The position numbers and the translations under genes are program-made. Shown here one piece after another: positions 51,101 through 60,902 of a DNA stretch of 64,000 nt. Source of the DNA: Massilia phyllostachyos (GTDB lineage Bacteria > Pseudomonadota > Gammaproteobacteria > Burkholderiales > Burkholderiaceae_D); assembly GCF_021044825.1 (NCBI RefSeq), contig NZ_JAJNOC010000003.1, positions 1-64,000 on the forward strand, in the 5' to 3' direction. The notes under the pieces were generated by a model. The model was given only the letters and a program-made list of their open reading frames with translations, was not told the DNA's origin and ran no database searches. The first letter of the stretch is position 1. Every line of letters begins with the position of its first letter.

Positions 51101-51509
51101 TTCGTTAAAAAGCAAGGATGCTTACAATGCTGGGCGAGCTTCAGTAAAAATAGCAACACTTATGCTTCGTCGAAAAGAAACACTTACAAATGAAGTATTA
51201 AATAGGTTGATGGCAACTTACCAATATTTCTACGGACAGCGTTTTGATAAATTGTTCGTTGATGCACATAAAGCTTTGTGGCAAGTTTTTGAGGAGAATG
51301 GGGATATTCCAAACCTGCTAAGTCTATTCAAGCATAGCTCATTTATATGGCGGTTGGGAGGAAACGAAGCTCGAGAAAAGCCTTATATTCAAAAGCTTTT
51401 AACGGAGGCTTCTCACATTCTAACAACTGACCTGCGAACGGCTGACCAAGAAACAGCCTATTTTGTCGCGCGAACGCGAAGCGCAAAAGATAGAATCAGT
51501 CAATGGTGA
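48195..51509 (+). CDS. Calcineurin-like phosphoesterase-STAND-like NTPase-helical repeat fusion; putative defence protein
   Basis: The product is 1104 residues from a GTG (a second GTG at 48204 is equally possible; no clear Shine-Dalgarno). Residues ~8-265 are a metallophosphoesterase with all metal motifs: D14-x-H16 (LTDLHVG), SGD55, GNHD (94-96), H230-H231, and GHMH (260-263). Residues ~385-620 resemble a STAND/AAA NTPase core, with a Walker B-like ATLIFDD497 and a following helical segment, but the P-loop position reads DWGLGTDGF without the Lys. Residues ~730-1104 are helical repeats of TPR type. No signal peptide or membrane segment is seen. The gene is much AT-richer than its neighbours and stands alone behind rpoC. 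Sensor-repeat/NTPase/effector fusions are typical of conflict systems. The defence role is inferred. Confidence 0.8.
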   Translation: MATVKELRWIHLTDLHVGQYSQDWLWPNFKNLFFDDLELLCRQIGGFDLLIFSGDLTQKGSAEEYDALTSVLKDIYDKLQGWGAVPKFFAVPGNHDLVRPNGDLPESLLLKRWWEEPAVRKTFWSNDKSIYRLHLVKAFENYTKWYDGLAAAGIPTLDTHNGLLPGDKSARVEINGLNVGVIGLNSTFLQIDGGDYNNKLELDPRQLLAVTDADPTKWCASNDVNFLVTHHPAAWLAPSSFGSFNTEISPPGRFTAHLFGHMHTAASSTVSLGGGPTRRSIQGCSIFGLEHLRDGTTDRRHGYSAGRILIQSDETEWRLWPRVTHVRPDGARQMIPDYDFALVPGEQYATERTAASRDKSVGLSSPTLSKISPELILTSIGEGSTPSNILDQCQYVIKVLEHHLVIRNTAQQACATAIALDRMVWLCTDWGLGTDGFIYSFIKFTGRASHPIYKISLGNYTNRQEFLIKFSEQYGCSFAEFCRDLLKVGPATLIFDDAPTTSVAQADTIVLDVEALGQMVLDFCPQVVVLAVTRVRPMGGQLSHVELAPLDEPDTRAYIFAHPEAAKDIKNSRGVSEIFRITEGVPNKIDRVLKTLRVVTLPEIALNGIDRTDDQRKSKEEVPRALSSAVSAILESSDPSTQRTALMLKLLCILPHGETLQKIKRFDPQKVFYSQHAEELLDRALIDVKTSFGVMNKGAQTNSEVRLLSVPAHVRDYVRSLLSEREVEALIRKAMGLYFEQHRTTSQWKLRAREGKNLSDDVTTLDNAHELALRTLVRAVDAKHISKAKSALALVQLYCGELMAGRHYRSCAVACESILRAIQEDVATFSKEILSLQYSLARCLRMLGESERAKSLFEDLRFKEWPKEMKVSLLLDYALCLQADGDQNAITVAKELISLSPKSGSAIQAKAIILELENEDDAGTQLLKLENEAKKRGALIVRNNLILSRANDSADDDEILEALEEVLQTSLKSKDAYNAGRASVKIATLMLRRKETLTNEVLNRLMATYQYFYGQRFDKLFVDAHKALWQVFEENGDIPNLLSLFKHSSFIWRLGGNEAREKPYIQKLLTEASHILTTDLRTADQETAYFVARTRSAKDRISQW

Positions 51510-51755
51510 GCGGATCAAACGATTTGGTTAAGACGCCAGCAAACGAAAAGCGATAAGTTGAAGCTGCGCAGTTGGACGGCATTTACTTCACTTGTTGCAC
51601 ACTTAGTTGCGACGGAGGGGGCGTCGAATTTATTAGGCCATTGTTCGGCGATAAATAGGAAATTAACTTAAAACTAACGATGCTTGGGTGACGGTGAATG
51701 AGCCTTGAAAGGATTTTTTCCTCAGGCAAGGCTTAGGTCAGATGTGCGTTAATGA

Positions 51756-51837
51756 CTGCAGCAGGAGAAAGCTACATGACTGACGAACAGCAGTTGATTG
51801 AAAATCAGCAGGATGTTGCAGTGGCTGGACACCATCC
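51756..51837 (+). pseudogene. Diverged second copy of the rpoC 3' end, left part
   Basis: CTGCAGCAGGAGAA (51756-51769) is identical to rpoC 47895-47908, and ATCAGCAG (51804-51811) matches rpoC 47944-47951 at nearly the same distance. The intervening bases are related but diverged, with one base missing relative to rpoC. In the shifted frame it reads TDEQQLIENQQDVAVAG, comparable with the rpoC tail [16 protein letters not shown]. The copy is interrupted at 51838 by the IS630 element. It is the only recognisable content of the 328-bp stretch between 51510 and the IS; the part before 51756 shows no gene. Confidence 0.8.
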
Positions 51838-52903
51838 TAAGTAGTCACCCAAAATTTATCGTGAACTTGCTTCCGAAGCCGCTCATCAAGGACTGAACTT
51901 CGTCGAGTAGATCTGCGCCGTTCTTTGCAACGAAACGTCGCCAGTAATGCTTGGCGTGCTTCCACAGGATCTCGATGCGGTTAAGTTCGGGGCTGTAGGG
52001 CGGTAAATAGTACAGATACAGGCCATGCTTGGCCCACTGGCGCCGCTTTTTGTCTATCGGGGCGCCCTTGTGTATGCCGGCGTTGTCGATCAAGACGATT
52101 CGGGGAACCTTGTGCGGCTGAGCCGCAATCTGGTCGAGAACGCGATGACGTCGCCACGTGTCGTCGGCCGCTGCTGCGTCGTCCAGGTCAACAAGCCATC
52201 GTGACGCAATGCCCCAAGCACGTTTACGCGCTGCCGATGCGCGAGCGGTTCAACGGCGCGGGTCTGGCCGATTCTCCCCCATCCGTACTGCACCGGCGGG
52301 TTCGGACTGAAACCTGATTCGTCAAAATACAGCAGCTCGCACTGCCGCTCATGATCGAGGCGTGAGAGCGCGCCGATCACTTTGCTGGCGTGCTCGAACG
52401 TCTCTTGATTTCGCTTTTTTTTAAACTGTAGCGATAGCGCTTGTACGTGTAATCCATCTCCTTGAGGTACCTTTTGGCGGTGTTTTCGCTGATCGGCACC
52501 TGATCTTGGTTCTCCTTAATCTGGCGCAGCAGTGCACCCACAGTGCCGCCTTCGGATGCCGCCAACTCACCAAAAGCCTGCTGCTGCTGTGGCGTCCACT
52601 TTCTCGGTCGACCGGTATGACGTCCTTCGTACAACCCGGCCAGGCCAAGCTTGCACCACCGTTGCCGCCACTGCTCGACGCTGTTCAGATGTACGCCGAA
52701 TTCATCAGCCGTCTTCTGAAGGTTAGGCCTTGGCTCAGGCGCAAAATCCCTTGGGCTCGCATGCGCGTCCGCGGGTGCGGATGAAAAACGCCCATTTCAC
52801 GCAGCGTGCGCTGTTCGTCCACGGTCAACTCCAAGTGCTTCATCGCTCAACCCCTGCTGCATTGCCAATCTGACTTTGACAGCAAAAAATAGGCGACTAC
52901 TTA
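51838..52903 (-). mobile_element. IS630-family insertion sequence
   Basis: Ends are inverted repeats AGTAGTCACC (from 51840) and, read on the other strand, AGTAGTCGCC (ending 52901). They are flanked by TA at 51838-51839 and 52902-52903, the TA target duplication of IS630/Tc1-mariner elements. Length is about 1.06 kb. One leftward transposase frame fills it but is broken. The element sits inside the second rpoC tail, so it arrived after that tail was present. Confidence 0.92.
51845..52843 (-). pseudogene. IS630 transposase, multiple frameshifts
   Basis: From the ATG at 52843 (MKHLELTVDEQRTLRE) the HTH region runs to LRLSQGLT. One base is then missing, and the family sequence continues in another frame (LQKTADEFGVHLNSVEQW...LYEGRHTGRPRKW). 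At an eight-A run near 52424-52431 the frame needs a -1 shift to reach KRNQETFEHASKVIGALSRL. That one could be programmed slippage, as described for some IS630 elements. A third break occurs near 52137-52143 before QIAAQPHKVPRIVLIDNAG. The DDE residues are all still encoded: LLYFDESGF, VLIDNAGIHKG, and PELNRIEILWKH. With at least two unprogrammed breaks the transposase is dead. Confidence 0.88.
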
Positions 52904-52978
52904 GCGGGGGCGAGTGATCGACTGAACTGGCTTAATATCTGAAATGAAAATGGAACTCTGAAAGGTGCCGTTTTTTTT
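52904..52978 (+). pseudogene. Diverged second copy of the rpoC 3' end, right part with decayed terminator
   Basis: After the IS, GGGCGAGTGATCG (52908-52920) is identical to the end of rpoC including its TGA (47987-47999), and CTGA-CT-G follows in both. Removing the IS and one TA restores GHHPSGGE-stop in the frame of the left part. The terminator's right arm and T-run, GGTGCCGTTTTTT, recur at 52964-52976, but the left arm has mutated, so no hairpin forms. The following 214 bp up to the next gene are AT-rich and hold no gene that I can support. Confidence 0.8.
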
Positions 52979-53192
52979 CAAAATAAAAAATTTGATTTGT
53001 CCAACTTATACTGATCAATATCTTTCTTTGGGCTGGTTAAGGCCGAAATACTGTGGCATTAAAAAATTAGACCATCGTAGATCTCAAGCTTATTAGCAAT
53101 CGCATCATAATAAACTAAATGAATAATTACTAGGGCTTGTTGGGTGGTGTTCGGATCGGAAGATATGGAGCTTCTTTTGCTATTTAAAACAC

Positions 53193-53894
53193 TTATTTAG
53201 CATACTGACCTCGATGATCTTGCTTTGGAACTGTTGCTGTTGAGTGGTTTTCGTGGACCGTTGGCGTGTTCAATGTTCTCGGCGCGTAGTTGATTTGAAC
53301 GATTAAGTTAACTACTGGGAGAGCTAAAACGACTAAGGCCCAAAGAGTGCCTGCCACAATTAGCACATATGTCGTAGTCTTAACTGCATTGTGATATTCG
53401 TTTTCTCCAGCTTTGACGGTATGCCATTCGCTCTTCAAGACTGTTTGCGCAAATGCTAAAGCGCTTTCTAGCTTTTCAATAGCGGCATCTGCATCATTCT
53501 TTTTCCCCTCTAGATAATCTTGAGTCGAAACCATCATAATTTCAAGACGGCGTAAAAGTTCCTTGTGATTTTCTTGATTAGGGTTAAGTCTCAGTTTAAC
53601 CTTGTGCAGAGTCTCAGCAGTGCCGTGCCTAGCCTCGGTAAATTTGGCTTGATCGAAATGAAACGCTGAATCAGAAAATTCAGAGCGCTTCTCTTCCATG
53701 GCCCGAGTCAATGTCCTGACATTTGAGAAAAGTCCTGCAAGCTCATCCCTCAAAGAGTCAATCCACTTCTGTCGAAACTCCGAAACCTTCACTTCCTTTG
53801 AGGCAATTAATGTAGATCTTGCAATTCCACCAGCTACAAGTGCAGCAGCAAAGGTCACTGCGGCAGGCAATAACGCCGAAATTTCTAAAGTCAT
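53193..53894 (-). CDS. Hypothetical two-helix membrane protein
   Basis: This protein of 233 residues is not recognised with confidence. There is an N-terminal hydrophobic segment (~7-26, LLPAAVTFAAALVAGGIA), a long helical, charged middle likely to form coiled coils (FRQKWIDSLRDELAGLF, RLNPNQENHKELLRRLEIMM), a second membrane segment at ~172-201 (TYVLIVAGTLWALVVLALPVV) and a polar tail. The middle block resembles membrane proteins of unknown function that I associate with accessory loci, but that is an impression. Its AT-rich composition matches the neighbouring island. GGTAGGGAA lies just before the ATG. Confidence 0.7.
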   Translation of the reverse strand: MTLEISALLPAAVTFAAALVAGGIARSTLIASKEVKVSEFRQKWIDSLRDELAGLFSNVRTLTRAMEEKRSEFSDSAFHFDQAKFTEARHGTAETLHKVKLRLNPNQENHKELLRRLEIMMVSTQDYLEGKKNDADAAIEKLESALAFAQTVLKSEWHTVKAGENEYHNAVKTTTYVLIVAGTLWALVVLALPVVNLIVQINYAPRTLNTPTVHENHSTATVPKQDHRGQYAK

Positions 53895-54055
53895 TTCCCT
53901 ACCCCCGTTTTAAGTTGATTAATATTATTAAATATAGCATTGTTGCCGGCGGGGTGACTCGTTAGTATGCGAACATCTGAATGTTCGTCCCCGCAGACGA
54001 CATCGCGTTCCAGTGTACATACTTATAAAAGTCGTTGCAGCGAAATTGGCTCGTC

Positions 54056-54200
54056 CTACACATCAAATTCAAGCGTCCAGTTGCATGGCGCATCGATTAC
54101 TTTCAATAGCGAGATGACCAGAGAAAGAGGCGAATACTTATGTTTTAGTCCGTCGCCTTCCTGGAATGGCTGATAGCTCTATGGACTTAAATTGATGCAT
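54056..54200 (-). pseudogene. Possible frameshifted gene remnant
   Basis: The ATG at 54200 opens MHQFKSIELSAIP. After an apparent one-base slip near 54165-54170, a protein-like frame QEGDGLKHKYSPLSLVISLL...APCNWTLEFDV ends at 54056-54058. The residue pattern looks coding, but the family is not recognised and no ribosome site is visible. The rest of the 528-bp stretch 53895-54422 shows no gene, RNA or repeat that I can support. Confidence 0.25.
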
Positions 54201-54422
54201 GCTCGAAACGCAATGACGCAGTGCATTTCATTCCACAGTCACACATAGCCCGACGGATTACTGCTACGGACGCGCGATTGAAACGTTAAGCGGGCCGATC
54301 GTCAGCTGCCGATGAACCACGGCGACGTGTCCTGAATTTCGTGTCGGCACCCGCGAGCTGCCATACGGCTTGTCCTAGCATCGGGACCTGACACAGCGCA
54401 TACGTCCTTCCAGGAGATCCGC

Positions 54423-54773
54423 TTATTTCACTAACGACGCTTTTTCCGAGCGAACCGAAGCCGCCGGCGCACACGACCGGGTGCAACGCAAATAGCTCGC
54501 ATCGCACGCATCTAGCCGCTCCCGCTTGCGCTTCATGAAATCGCTCCGCTCCGCCGATCGCGCGGTTTCCGAGCGCATCTGGTTGGCGGTATGCGCAAGC
54601 GGATTCTTTTCTTCCCCTGCAAAGGTATCGAGCTCGGTCAACGTCCCCGCACGCTTCGCGCATTGCTGTTTATCGGCCGCGCACATCGATTTGCACATGG
54701 CTGTCTCTTCGGCGCGCGTGACCGGGGAGAGGAAAACCCCGAGGAGGGCGACGAGCAAGGTAAAACGCTTCAT
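54423..54773 (-). CDS. Small exported protein with cysteine pairs, function unknown
   Basis: This 116-residue protein has a clear signal peptide (MKRFTLLVALLGVFLSPVTRAEE). Mature cysteines occur as CKSMC, then a Cys in KQQC, and near the C-terminus CDASYLRC and CTRSC, giving spaced CxxxC-type pairs that could form disulfides or bind metal. The rest is helical and basic. AAGGAA lies before the ATG. GC-rich host-like composition marks the end of the AT-rich segment. No neighbour suggests a role. Confidence 0.65.
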   Translation of the reverse strand: MKRFTLLVALLGVFLSPVTRAEETAMCKSMCAADKQQCAKRAGTLTELDTFAGEEKNPLAHTANQMRSETARSAERSDFMKRKRERLDACDASYLRCTRSCAPAASVRSEKASLVK

Positions 54774-55038
54774 GTAAATTCCTTTTCACTGACAAGGCAG
54801 CCTTCGCAATTCGCTGCAAGCCGGAACGATGCCGGCGACATGCAACCCATTCTAGATCGCCCCCCCATGCCCAATGGCACCGCGATACAAGCAGCAACAA
54901 TTTCACGCACTACGGGTAAAACCATCCACGCCGCCCTATGTGGCCCACCTAACTCATCCGTACGCCCTTCCCGTGTAATGACTGCTATGATTCGCCGCTG
55001 AATTATCGATATTTACACACCTTTGCCCAGCGAGCATC

Positions 55039-57801
<2,763 letters not shown>

Positions 57802-57846
57802 CTCCGCACTATTCTCCTGTCCCCACATCCGTCCTGTCCTTCGTCC

Positions 57847-58836
57847 GTGTCCCGTAAAAAGAACAGTCGCCAGTGGGCGCGCCTGCGGATCCTGTGTGCC
57901 GGCGGCCTGCACCTGATGACCTTGATCCCCGATGCGCTGGAGCTGGTGCGCGAGCTGATTCCCAACAGCGCGTCCCAGCTGTTCCTGCTCGCGCAGCGCG
58001 CGCCGGAAGACGTGCAGGAAGCGAACGTGCTGGGCGTGCTGCCGCCGCCGAACGGCTACTTCTACAGCGACTCGGTCGACTTCGGCGTGAGCCCGCACGT
58101 GGCGCGGGCGCGTGCCCAGCACGTGCTGGAGGTGCGCCTCGGGTCGGCTGCCAGGCCGCTCGGCACCTTGACCCTGCTGCGCGACAGCGGCCCCGCCTTC
58201 GACAAGGACGACGAAGAGGACCTGGGCCGCGTCGCCAACTACTTCGACCACGCGCTGCGCCATGCGGCCGGCGCCGGCGCGGGCCTGTCGGGCGTGATCG
58301 AGGACGAAGCCATGCTGCTGGCGACCACCAGCGGCGACATCCTGTTCCTGAGCGATTCGGCCGGCGCGCTGCTCGGGCAGCTGGCCTCGCAGGAGCAGCA
58401 AGTGTTCGACCGCCGCACCCTGCCGCCGTTCTGCCTGCGCCTGGTGGAATCGGTGGTGTTCGGCGAACGCTATCCCTGGCGCCTGCCGGCCGGCACGCTC
58501 GAATTGGCCGGCGGCGTGCTGGAAGCGCGCGCGCAGTGGATGAGCGCCGGCTCGCACGACGCGCTGCACGGCCGCACCGTTGGCATCTTCCTGAAGTTCG
58601 TGGTGCCGATGCCGCTGCGGATCTGGCGCGCGCTGGGCAGCGTGGAGCTGTCGCCGCAGCAGATGGAAGTGGCGTTCTGGATGGGCCTGGGCGGCGGACG
58701 CGAAGCCGCGCGCTCGAACATGGACGTCAGCGACGCCGTGCTGCGCGACTGCGTCAAGGCGGTCTACGAGAAGTTCGGCTGCACCTCCGAAGCGGGCCTG
58801 AACGCCATCCTGCGTCCCGCCGTATCGCGCATGTAA
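57847..58836 (+). CDS. LuxR-like helix-turn-helix regulator
   Basis: The frame gives 329 residues from a GTG at 57847 ([13 protein letters not shown]); an ATG at 57916 is an alternative, and neither has a clear Shine-Dalgarno. The C-terminal ~60 residues form a GerE/LuxR-type HTH ([46 protein letters not shown]). The helix spacing is kept, although several signature residues differ. The N-terminal region looks like a GAF/PAS-type sensor. It lies 45 bp after the hybrid kinase gene and could act with it, but it has no receiver domain. Confidence 0.75.
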   Translation: MSRKKNSRQWARLRILCAGGLHLMTLIPDALELVRELIPNSASQLFLLAQRAPEDVQEANVLGVLPPPNGYFYSDSVDFGVSPHVARARAQHVLEVRLGSAARPLGTLTLLRDSGPAFDKDDEEDLGRVANYFDHALRHAAGAGAGLSGVIEDEAMLLATTSGDILFLSDSAGALLGQLASQEQQVFDRRTLPPFCLRLVESVVFGERYPWRLPAGTLELAGGVLEARAQWMSAGSHDALHGRTVGIFLKFVVPMPLRIWRALGSVELSPQQMEVAFWMGLGGGREAARSNMDVSDAVLRDCVKAVYEKFGCTSEAGLNAILRPAVSRM

Positions 58837-58937
58837 CCCCCGCTCGTCCGGGTTCTCCGGAACACCCCCCACCCGAGGGGATGGAATACACTTGCTTGGC
58901 TTTTTATTATCTAACCCGAATCCGGAAGGAGCTTGTC

Positions 58938-59462
58938 ATGAATGTTCGCTGGATGTGCGCCCTTGTCCTGGGCGCGAGCTGCGCGGTCGCCAACGCCGCC
59001 GACACCAAGGTCACCCTGAAGATGGCCAACGAGAAGGGAGCGGGCGAAGACGTCGGCACCGTGACCATCAGCGAAACCGGCCACGGCCTGGTGTTCACGC
59101 CGATGCTGAAGGGCCTGCCGCCCGGCCTGCACGGCTTCCACGTGCATGAAAACGGCAGCTGCGGCCCGAACCAGAAGGACGGCAAGCCGGTGCCCGCGGG
59201 CGCGGCCGGCGGCCACATGGATCCGGCCAAGACCGGCAAGCACGGCCTGCCGTGGGGCGATGGGCACCTGGGCGACCTGCCGGCGCTGACGGTGGACGAC
59301 AAGGGCATGGCAAGCAATCCGGTGCTGGCGCCGCGCCTCAAGAAGCTGGCCGACGTGAAGGGCAAGGCCCTGATGGTGCACGCGGGCGGCGACAACCATT
59401 CCGACCACCCGGCGCCGCTGGGCGGTGGCGGCGGGCGCATTGCCTGCGGCGTGATTCAGTAG
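58938..59462 (+). CDS. sodC: Superoxide dismutase [Cu-Zn], periplasmic
   Basis: SodC removes superoxide in the periplasm. The ATG at 58938 follows AAGGAG and gives 174 residues, with a signal peptide ([20 protein letters not shown]). Metal ligands are visible in [10 protein letters not shown] (Cu His pair), GGHMDP and GKHGLP (bridging and Zn His), GDLPAL (Zn Asp region) and [13 protein letters not shown] (last Cu His). The structural disulfide pairs Cys in NGSCG with Cys in RIACG. It stands alone between a LuxR-like gene and a PEP-CTERM protein. Confidence 0.96.
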   Translation: MNVRWMCALVLGASCAVANAADTKVTLKMANEKGAGEDVGTVTISETGHGLVFTPMLKGLPPGLHGFHVHENGSCGPNQKDGKPVPAGAAGGHMDPAKTGKHGLPWGDGHLGDLPALTVDDKGMASNPVLAPRLKKLADVKGKALMVHAGGDNHSDHPAPLGGGGGRIACGVIQ

Positions 59463-59518
59463 CCATCCTTGATGCTGTCAGGGATGAAATAAAATTTCAA
59501 AAGCAAGGCAAAAACGAA

Positions 59519-60241
59519 ATGAAATTTCACTCCCTGATGGCAGCGGCGCTGCTGTCCTTTTCCATGCAGAGCCACGCCGGCCTGATCCACCACTTCACGC
59601 TGAACGGCTCGCTGGCGGATTCTGCCGGCAGCACGTCGCTGGTGGCGCTGGGCGGCGAGCTGCGCGCCAATGACTACCTGTTCGGCGCCGACCAGGGCTT
59701 GCGCCTCGATGCGCGGCTGGGCGGCGTATACACCATCGACCTGCGCTTCCATTTCGACAGCCTCGCCACATATGGCCGCATCGTCGACTTCAAGAACCTG
59801 ACCGGTGACAGCGGCTTCTACGCCGTTGGCGATGGACTGCGCCTCTACAGTGTCAGCAACGTCGGCGGACACCTGGATGCCGGCGTGGATAGCCGCCTGA
59901 CCCTGACCCGCGACGCACAGAATATGTTCAAGGTGTATCAGAATGGAGAGCTGGTGGTCAGTGTGTCCGACACCAGCGGCATCGCCGACTTCGGCCAGAA
60001 CGTCGCTCATTTTTTTCGTGACAACGACGGGACTAACTCCGGAGAAGCCAATCCCGGGGCGGTCGACTATATCCGGATTTACGACGTGGCCCTGAGCCTT
60101 GACGAAGTGCGGGCGTTGACGCCGCCGGATGCGCAAGTCGCGGAGCCTGGGCCGTTGGGGCTGATGGGCGTCGGGCTGGCGCTGTTGGGCTTCATTCGTC
60201 GCAGAGCGGACGGCAGGGCCGTCCACCCTACGAGGGTGTGA
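59519..60241 (+). CDS. LamG-like PEP-CTERM sorting domain protein
   Basis: This 240-residue exported protein has a signal peptide (MKFHSLMAAALLSFSMQSHAG). A concanavalin/LamG-like beta-sandwich follows (HHFTLNGSLADSAGS at the start; IRIYDVALSLDEVRAL at the end), then the C-terminal PEP-CTERM signal VAEPGPLGLMGVGLALLGFIRRR. In such systems the signal is recognised by an exosortase (EpsH/XrtA type), and the protein is delivered to the surface or exopolysaccharide. After RRR the frame continues for 11 residues (ADGRAVHPTRV) encoded by a dispersed GC-rich repeat, and its stop lies inside a second repeat arm. Confidence 0.85.
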   Translation: MKFHSLMAAALLSFSMQSHAGLIHHFTLNGSLADSAGSTSLVALGGELRANDYLFGADQGLRLDARLGGVYTIDLRFHFDSLATYGRIVDFKNLTGDSGFYAVGDGLRLYSVSNVGGHLDAGVDSRLTLTRDAQNMFKVYQNGELVVSVSDTSGIADFGQNVAHFFRDNDGTNSGEANPGAVDYIRIYDVALSLDEVRALTPPDAQVAEPGPLGLMGVGLALLGFIRRRADGRAVHPTRV

Positions 60242-60333
60242 AAAATTCGTCTACAGCTGCGTTACTTCGTCTCGCCGTACTAGCGTACTGTCTTCGACTC
60301 GGCGCCTTGCCGTAGCCGTTTTTTCACACCCTC
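60232..60333. repeat. Inverted-repeat intergenic element between convergent genes
   Basis: GAGGGTGTGAAAAA (60232-60245) and TTTTTTCACACCCTC (60319-60333) flank about 73 bp that contain CGCCGTAC-TAG-CGTACTG and GTCTTCGACTCGGCG. Both outer arms touch coding sequence: the stop of the PEP-CTERM gene lies in the left arm and the stop of the MarR-type gene abuts the right arm. A- and T-runs at the inner edges suit bidirectional termination. A preceding GGACGG-CAGGG-CCGTCCACCCTA belongs to the 7.8-kb repeat family. Confidence 0.75.
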
Positions 60334-60788
60334 TACGGCAATTCGACTTGCGGCACCTCGGTCGCCTGCGCCGCGATGAACCCTTCGAGCGCATCGGTCA
60401 CATCGTCGACCACACTCTTTCCCCACGCCTCTTCCATCAGCCGGTACTGCTGCTCGATCAGGGGCGCGATCTCGTCGATCAGCCGGTCGCCTTTCTCCCC
60501 CAGCCGCACCGTCACCCGGCGCGCATCCGCCGCCACGCGCTCGCGCGCCACCAGCCCCAGTTCTTCCATCCGCGCCAGCACCCCCGCCATGCTCGGGCTC
60601 AGGATCTGGCACAGCTCGCACAGCTCGCGCGGCTCCAGCTGGCCGTGCTCGTCGAGCGCGCGCAGGATGCGCCACTGCTGCTCGGTCACCCCGAAGTGGT
60701 TCAGCACCGGGCGAAAATGCGCCATCAGCGCCTCGCGCGCCTTCAGGAAGAGCTGTGGCAGGTTACGGTGGGTGATCCTGTAAGGCAA
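60333..60788 (-). CDS. MarR family regulator, HpaR-like
   Basis: This is a winged-helix repressor of 151 residues. The N-terminus MPYRITHRNLPQLFLKAREALM is characteristic of HpaR, the homoprotocatechuate operon regulator. The MarR core follows with TEQQWRILRALDEHGQLEPRELCELCQILSPSMAGVLARMEELGLV and the wing VAADARRVTVRLGEKG. No hpa catabolic genes are nearby, so the target here is uncertain. The divergent bestrophin/CoA-transferase genes are the simplest candidates, and a dyad lies between them. Confidence 0.85.
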   Translation of the reverse strand: MPYRITHRNLPQLFLKAREALMAHFRPVLNHFGVTEQQWRILRALDEHGQLEPRELCELCQILSPSMAGVLARMEELGLVARERVAADARRVTVRLGEKGDRLIDEIAPLIEQQYRLMEEAWGKSVVDDVTDALEGFIAAQATEVPQVELP

Positions 60789-60844
60789 AGGCGCTCCGTT
60801 CCATCAAGCCGAGCTTGACTGACTAAGATATTAGTGATTAACTT

Positions 60845-60873
60845 GCGAACATATTAGCGAATATTCCGTTCGC
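60845..60873. promoter_or_regulatory. Candidate MarR-type operator
   Basis: GCGAAC (60845-60850) and GTTCGC (60868-60873) flank ATATT...AATAT, a nested AT-rich dyad in the 114-bp gap between the MarR-type gene and the divergent bestrophin gene. Size and position suit a MarR dimer that represses both directions. Confidence 0.45.
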
Positions 60874-60902
60874 TGGCTTCTTTTTCGTATGCGGCAAAGA
60901 CC

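Noticed and set aside
52377..52634. Separate small genes in the IS630 region
   Set aside because: The three short leftward frames join into one transposase when frameshifts are corrected, so they are fragments of one gene.
53967..54173. 68-residue plus-strand frame in the gap before the small exported protein
   Set aside because: Low-complexity Ser/Thr sequence with no ribosome site. The opposite strand has the more protein-like pattern.
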